DNA of 64,000 bases, from the NCBI GenBank assembly GCA_954871525.1, contig OX940864.1, positions 13,014,001 through 13,078,000 on the forward strand. The letters run 5' to 3'. This stretch comes from Parietaria judaica (lineage: Eukaryota; Streptophyta; Magnoliopsida; Rosales; Urticaceae). A program made the translations under genes and the position numbers. The notes below the pieces were generated by a model, which was not told the DNA's origin, did no database searches, and saw only the letters and a program-made list of their open reading frames with translations. Shown in pieces: positions 57,579 to 64,000 of this stretch (positions are counted from its first letter, which is position 1; the number at the start of each line of letters is the position of its first letter).

Positions 57579-58584
57579 TGTTAAGGTCGGATTTGGTCAA
57601 ATCCATCCTCAACACAACTCGTGTCGTTTTGTCCCATAAACGACGTAAGAGGAGGACGAGGAGGTTCGTTGACCGATGGTCAACCAAAGAACGTCCTCGA
57701 TGAGGTTTAAGCCGCGACGAAGTGTCCCCTCACTCCCTCGACGAGAGGCATTGACGATGGAGTGTGTAGAGCTGAATGACCATTGACGAGATGTGCATTT
57801 AATGAAGCCCACCTACCCACTCTGGCAGTCTGCTCTACGAATGACGCAAAACATGGGCTAGCCACGCTTCCATCACATTACTCTCAGAGAAGCTAGTGAT
57901 TGGACGCGACAAAGGGCGGGAAAGAGGTGAGAAGGCAGATGTAAGCTCTATAAAAGCGAGATTCAAGGAACAAGGAGAAGGAGGGAGGCAGAAATCCAAA
58001 GCCTAGAAATACATACGTAAACCTCATGAAAAGGAAGGAGCAGGAAGGAACCCGGGAGCAAAGACCAGAGAGAAAGAGCAGGAAGGCTCCCGGGAGCAAA
58101 GACCAGAGAGGAATGAGCAGGAAGGCTCCCGGGAGCAAAGACCAGAGAGGAAGGGCAGGAAGGCACCCGGGAGCAAAGACCAGAGAGAAGGAGCAGGAAG
58201 GATCCCGGGAGCAAAGACCAGAGAGGAGGAGCAGGAAGGATCCCAGCGGAGAGATTCGGCCAGGAGAGAGGGGGTGGAGATTCGGCTAAGAGAAACCACC
58301 AAGAGAAACCAGAGAGATAACGCCAACCACATTAATGAACTACGTGATGACCTGATCCCGGTATACCGGGTACGTAGGCAGCCTCGCTGAAGCCGGCGAG
58401 GTGCGGCATCAAATCATATCATATTCTTATCATTTTCCTTCAATTGTCCAGCTACTCAACGAAAGGAAACCGAGCTCTCGTCAGAAATATAATAAATCCA
58501 AGATATTCACTGATCATTGTTGTTAACTTATTATTTGTGATTATTTTTGTGACTGGAAAATGGTGGTGAAAATCGCCCTCTACA
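57579..58584 (+). repeat. 3' LTR, 1006 bp
   Basis: Same ends as the 5' LTR. It is 125 bp shorter, mainly because its minisatellite (58040-58250) has fewer units. Confidence 0.9.
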
Positions 58585-58874
58585 TGTGTCATCATTTATA
58601 TTAATTAACCGATGAGAACTCATATAAATATCTAAAAAAGAGAGAGAGAAATATTTTTGAGCTTATACACGTCGATGGTGTTTATTTTTATCAGATTTTT
58701 TTTTCTTACAAACATAGTATACATGATCATATATATGTTCTTTTTTATTAATTTTGTGTTTATGATTTGTTTCAGTTTTGAATATTGAACATATCGTGGA
58801 ATCATGTATGTAGTATATTCAGGTAAATGTTTTAAACTATTTATTTAGTGTTAACAGTATAAAATATATGTATG

Positions 58875-58905
<31 letters not shown>

Positions 58906-60540
58906 TTTTAATCCATTTTGCTAACAATGTAAACATTTTATTTTAGTTTTGTTGTCAAGTACTGAAATTTTTGTCATATGTTGAAGTAGATTCAATTCTT
59001 GGAAAAATTCGTGGACAATACCAGATTATTCGATTATTGGAGTTTCTCACGCTATAGGAATGATCATCGAACAACGCAGCTCAACACCAAAGGTTATACT
59101 AACTACTATTGTTTGTTTTTAAATTTATGTTAAAATAAACAATTGACATAAAATAATCTTTTAGCACATTGCAATTACTTATAGTTACTTGATAATAAGT
59201 ATATAATAAAATACCCAGTAGAATATTATGTTTTGTTAAGTTCTTAGCATATATATATGTATATATTAAATTTAAATATATGACCGACATTCTATTTTAT
59301 TTTATTTTTTGTTAAAAAGTTAGGCCAACATTAATCTGTATAGATGTATATATGATTAATTTGTGAAGTTTGGTAAATTATAATTTTATATCTTTAATCG
59401 CCTATTTGTGTCATATTGAAATATTTTTAAATATTTGAGATAAATTGTGTATAAGATAAATTCCGATGAAATGAATTTCTCACACTATTTATGTTTTATC
59501 CATGAATCTTATGTAAATTAAATTTTCAAACATCACAGTAAAAAAAATTTACCCTACCATCAATGAAATCGACCTTTCAAACTTAATCGTGAATTGATAG
59601 TAAAACAATAAAAAAAAAAAACATCAAGAGTTTCGTCTAAATTTATGAGTGATATTTTTGGCCACCGCGCAATCATTTAAATTAAAGGGTAGAACTCTAA
59701 GGTGATGTAGGAAAGTAATATTGAAGTATTTATATTTTTTTTTAAGACCTTTGAAGTGATATAGTGAAATAAAATAAGAAAATTCACATTGTTATGAGAT
59801 TTTTAAATTTTCTAAAAATTTATCATTAGTGTCACAACGAATAGCTTTCTTTCTGTTTAACTTCACTATAATTATTTTTATTGCTTTAACCTTTTTTTTG
59901 CTTCATTAGTTTGATGTATGACTTTTGGATATGAACGGGTAGCTGTTATTATAGAGTGGTTTCATTAGTATATACATGCATTGCATAGAGTGGTTTTTTA
60001 ATGCTAAATTAATGTATCCTGGTAGTAGGTTTTTTTTTATTTTATTATTATTTTATAAGTTGCTTCGTGCATTTTCTTATGAAAATTCAATTATTTTCCC
60101 TTTGACAAAATGACTATTTTCTTTAAAATATTTTCCATAATATGTTTTTGTTTATAGATATACACACGTATTCTATCCAAACTATGAGTATATATTATAA
60201 ACTATTTTTTAGAGGAACTAAAAATAACATGAAAACTTGTTGACACAACAATGAGAATTAAAATTTTGTTATAATTTTTTGTTTTCTAGGCTTTTGGTGT
60301 TCGTATAAGTTTTTTATTTACCATGTTTAATGAATTAATCATAATAATAATACATATTAAAGTCATATATTTACATGCATAGCCCTTTCAAATGGGATAT
60401 TTTCTCTACTACAAATAGATATTTTGAAAGAAATTGATTACCATTGAAAATGAGAATCTTTTTCTCTCAGGTGTATTTTATTCTCTTTTTTTACTTCTCT
60501 CTATGATATATAAAAAAATAACATGATATGTCAATATGTT
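58585..60540. other. AT-rich intergenic region
   Basis: It contains a TA microsatellite near 58869-58896. A less AT-rich stretch near 58990-59095 looks exon-like but is too short to assign. No gene. Confidence 0.45.
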
Positions 60541-60660
60541 ACGAGTAGGGGTGAGCATGGATTGGGTTGGGCCGCCCCGATGCTTTTTATGGACCCGACC
60601 CGATCACTTCGGGTTCAAAAAAAAAAAAACCCGATCTAACCCAAAAATTACAAGGCTGGT
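60541..60660. repeat. Degenerate GGGTTGGG/AACCCGA repeat
   Basis: GTAGGGGTGAGCATGGATTG and following CCCGACCCGATC / AAACCCGATCTAACCC motifs resemble the ends of hAT-type MITEs common in plants. No pair of termini or TSD is visible. Confidence 0.4.
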
Positions 60661-63160
60661 TTTGATATTACATGATTTTCTAATGTATGTAAGTTATAGC
60701 AATACAGGTTTTGTAATGAGAAGCTAAAAGAAAGCGAGAAGGCGACCATGAGATTAGTTCAAGAAAGAACTTTTGGGTTTGACGAATGTGTTTGGGGAGT
60801 TTTTTTGTGAGAGACTAGATAGTTTTCTCACATTTATATATGTATGCATAGGCATAATACATCATCCAAATATTGTTCTAGCGGTATTTCTTTTCAATTT
60901 AGAAGGTTCAACATTCAATTATTGTAGTGAGCGTTACATATGTACATTTTGGGACTCATAAGTAAAAGATAGGCTTTTGCCTTTTGGTATGATCGTATTC
61001 TTTGTAGCAGATAATTGATATGAGCTTTTTAATACATGAATTTTTTTACAACATTATCGGACTTGAAAAAAAAAACACTCATTATCAGTTTATTAAAATT
61101 CCTATTACTTTCGCATTTTGGAACCTTGCTTTGGGATTTTACATTCTATATTATCTTGTGTTTGTTCATTTGTTCTTTAGTGTCTGTCAAGGAAATGTAT
61201 ATCATAAAAACTTTGCATGCAAAAAATAAATGTTGAGCGCTAAAAATGACAGTGTGCCGATTAGGGAAATAATTTAAATACCAAAAAAAAGTTTGTACAT
61301 AATTTTTAGTGTTTTAACTTTTAATGCCGTTATATTCTTTGCTACTTTAGTGGCCCTAAACCCTAAACTCCCATGAGTTATTTGGTTGAACAATGAACAA
61401 GTAACAAATAATCTAATGTGTGAATCTTAGAGATAACATCCATTTTTGTTTTATTGGTGGTACCACTAAAATAACACGGAGTTATGGAATTGAATAATCA
61501 AATGAGAGGTGGAAGAATTCGGATGAAGTTGCCACGTTTTAAATTCCAATCCAAAACTACATAGCACCTTCGAGTTATCATTGTAATTATTAATTTACAA
61601 TTAACAACTACGTTTGAACTTTCAAATTCTACTAATTTTATTCCTCTAACGACTTTATAAGAGGTCATAGAAGCTTTAAATGTTGTTTCTTATAGCTTTG
61701 TAATGTACAAGTCATTACTAATTACTAAATTCATTTTTGTTTCATTAATGTTAGATTTGTTGACTACTTTTATTTTTAAGATGAAGAATGATCATAAGAT
61801 AGAAGTAATTAATCATTGAAATACGAATCGATTTACAAGCATTTAAAAAGAAAATAGTATTTATCAAAAAAAAAAAAGTAGTAACTATATTGGAAGAGGA
61901 ATATATGCTTTATACAAAAATGCGTATTAGGTAACAGAATTAAATGGCATCAAATAACATGAAAGAAATAAATAATATTGCAAGTTGGTTATTTTAATAA
62001 AAAAATATATGAAGTAATATAAGATATAGTATGTTGAGTACATATATATTCTTAAGTTGTTAAAAGTATTTTGAAAAAGCTTAGTAAAACAAAACTCCAA
62101 ATAATATATTGTTTGAAAAATAAAATTAATTCTTAGATATCTTTAGCTTTATTTAAATTTTTAAAAATTTATCTAATAAAATATTGTTATTTTTCTATAT
62201 TTAATTTCACAATTTATTTCCATTAAAAAGTATCAAAGATAAATATATTCAATATTATAATTGAGCAATTGGCTTTGGGGATAATTTTTTTCTCGAAATT
62301 TGAAAAGAACATTTCAAAACTAACCTAAATCAAATCAGTTAATAAATTATTTTATTTTGGAAGAACGACAAGCAATAAACCAAATAAACCACATCAAATA
62401 GATAATTTTATGGGAAACGACATTAAGAAAAAGATACTGTTCTAGGGTGAAACGAGGGAAAACCATGAAACGAATTTAATTCTATAATTAGTTTTAATTG
62501 TTTTGGATTTACGTATAGATAAACTGTTTTGTCTATCGTAAAATCAAATAAATTAGTTAATTATGAGAATCCATTCCGCATTGAATCTCAATAGTAAATT
62601 GATTATAGATGTATATTTGTGGACTATGTGTCATTTTTAAGAAAAGGGACCGGAAAATAGCAAAGCACACTCTTGGTGATCGAAACGACATAGTTGCAAT
62701 AATATATTGATCTTCAAAACACAATAACACAAATAAATTAGACTTAAATAAACCATTTAATAGAGCAGAAAGTAAAATTAAATTACAAAAGTTACCAGGT
62801 ACTTGGTTTCATGAAACGATAACAATTTTGAATATATATGGCCATCTAAAAATTTGATAATTTTCATTTATATTATTTTGAGCCTATTTTTTTTTATTTA
62901 TTTATTCCTTAAGGCCAACCAAGTTCAATTGACACCTTTATATCGTTACCCCCTTCACATCTTGTTTTACATAACGACAATGAAAGGGTATTGCTTAATG
63001 CTGCCAAATAGAATAGTGATTTCTTTTAGGGCTTTTTTAGGGTAAGTGAGTTGGTGCACGTTGCTTAACAAATTTGGGACAGGCACAACAACAACTATCA
63101 CTCGGGATATTTACGGCAGAAATATCTGTATAGTACAAAAAGATTATGAATTATATTCAC
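60661..63160. other. AT-rich intergenic region, no features seen
   Basis: Only short open frames without domains or codon bias. No termini, TSDs or RNA genes recognised. Confidence 0.5.
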
Positions 63161-63164
63161 AACT

Positions 63165-63520
63165 CTTTTATTAATGTGGCAAAAAATTAATATATTTTTT
63201 TCTATTAACCCCCTTCTCTGAAGTTCTACATGACGACTTATGATATTTCCACATTTTCGCTCTTTTCAACCAAGTTTTTGCCCCACGTCGCGATATGATT
63301 GACCTATAAGCTATAGTGTCTTAATGTTTGCATTGAAGAACACGGTTGCTACGTACTATGCAAGAACGCGGTGTTTGTTGTCAACTTTGAAGTTTTTGTA
63401 GCTCATAATATTGATAAAAAAAAAGGGCTAAAATAGGGAAAAATCGTACGTCACAAGGTGAAACTTCACGATAGAGGATTGAAGAAAAAAAATACTAAAT
63501 TATTTCTGCCATTTTTTTAT
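63165..63520. repeat. Long imperfect inverted repeat, possible MITE
   Basis: The segment near 63205-63260 (TTCTCTGAAGTTCTACATGA.. CACATTTTCGCTC) is matched in reverse complement by 63430-63485 (CGTACGTCACAAGGTGAAAC..). A related half-copy lies at 41610-41760. No TSD found. Confidence 0.4.
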
Positions 63521-63605
63521 CATATTTTTACCACAAGAGCACAAAATTAAGAATATAAGTCATATTTTTCGTAGTAAGTATTTATATATATCCCATGTAA
63601 TTATT

Positions 63606-64000
63606 GTTGGTTCCCAATGGGAATGGATCTGCCAAAAGAAACAAAGAATAATAAACAAAGGACAAAGAAAGTTGGGAGAATTTTTTTCTCAAATTAATGT
63701 CAAATGCAAAGAGAGCAAAAAGTTACAAACTAAAGTCATAAGACTTGTATTTATAGACAAACTAGAAAGCTAAACCCTAGCTAAACTTCCTAAAATAAAC
63801 TTAATCAAATCTTTACAATTTACACGTTTTCCTAACAGAATGGGAAACCAAATCATATCAAATCAGGAAGCCAAATCGAATCTCAAAACTTGCTCCTCAA
63901 GTTTGGCACCTTCCTGGAATAGCTCTTCTTGACTTCTGGCGTTTCCCGTTTCTGCTCGGGAGAATCCTGCTAGGGTCCTCTTCTGCTAGGGGCATCTCTG
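63606..64000 (-). mobile_element. LTR end in reverse orientation, cut by the window end
   Basis: The plus strand begins TGTTGGTTCCCAATGGG, the complement of an LTR 3' end. The sequence resembles the fragment at 1-313 in reverse complement, including the TTGAGGAGCAAG segment near 63890-63903. The rest lies outside the window. Confidence 0.6.

Larger units (their letters stand above)
52246..58584 (+). mobile_element. LTR retrotransposon without recognisable gag-pol, 6.3 kb
   Basis: LTRs 52246-53376 and 57579-58584 share TGTTAAGGTCGG..CTCTACA ends. The 5-bp TSD TGTGT is exact (52241-52245 and 58585-58589). A degenerate primer site and a polypurine tract (AAAATGGGGGAC before 57579) are present. 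The 4.2-kb interior has no protease, reverse transcriptase, RNase H or integrase that I can see. It is dominated by tandem arrays and Lys/Arg/Glu-rich frames. It is a large non-autonomous derivative, perhaps of the Tat/Ogre-like gypsy group by primer-site resemblance. Confidence 0.88.

Noticed and set aside
60536..60727. 63-residue plus-strand frame
   Set aside because: Lies in a GGGTTGGG/AACCCGA-type repeat with an A-run; no coding signal.

Overview
This is nuclear DNA of a flowering plant, probably a eudicot; I cannot name the species. The evidence is spliced genes with GT-AG introns, plant gene families (L-type lectin receptor kinase, CYP71-type P450, MTP metal transporter, Nudix hydrolase, F-box, UGT), AT-rich spacers, and a dense load of plant transposon types. 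All spliced models were built by eye from reading frame, splice sites and remembered family resemblance.

Four genes look intact. They are a single-exon L-type lectin-domain receptor kinase (8397-10334, +), a ten-exon cation diffusion facilitator of the MTP5/MTPC2 type (13948-16856, +), a two-exon CYP71-clan cytochrome P450 (27445-29592, +) and a six-exon plastid-type Nudix hydrolase like NUDX23 (48648-50169, -). Two further genes are dead: a UDP-glycosyltransferase pseudogene (about 38600-40101, -) and an F-box pseudogene (42346-47013, -). Each is interrupted by a hAT-type element. The genes do not form a pathway and are independent loci.

Most of the rest is transposable elements, many with termini and target-site duplications (TSDs) that can be read directly. 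(1) At least eight non-autonomous Mutator-like elements (418, 1611, 2547, 6669, 12272, 26342, 40899, 43828) are nearly perfect long palindromes. They start with GGGTTAAT-, GGGTAAACTG- or similar, and most have clear 9-bp TSDs. (2) Several hAT-type elements have 8-bp TSDs (12774, 39515, 42751) or eroded ones (33425, 36934, 42671). (3) A Ty3/gypsy Athila-like element at 19775-25817 has both LTRs, a tRNA-Asp primer site and a broken gag-protease, but no polymerase or integrase. (4) A second LTR element at 52246-58584 has no recognisable gag-pol and is filled with tandem arrays. (5) Solo LTRs lie at 4395-5033 and 33694-34517. (6) LINE 3' remnants lie at about 35293-36490 (+) and 44680-45653 (-). 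(7) LTR fragments occur at both window edges, in opposite orientation.

Layout: 1-7.7 kb is a transposon cluster. 8.4-16.9 kb holds the receptor kinase and transporter genes with two small elements between them. 17.7-27.2 kb is mainly the Athila-like element and MITE debris. 27.4-29.6 kb is the P450. 30.7-37.5 kb is repeats with a hAT element carrying a nested solo LTR. 38-47 kb holds the two transposon-broken pseudogenes, the F-box one with a nest in which three elements sit inside a fourth. 48.6-50.2 kb is the Nudix gene. 52.2-58.6 kb is the array-filled LTR element. 58.6-64 kb is AT-rich sequence with few recognisable features. I found no operon-like or defence-like system. The most notable material is the palindromic Mutator-like group, the nested insertion history in the F-box locus and the array-filled retroelement.
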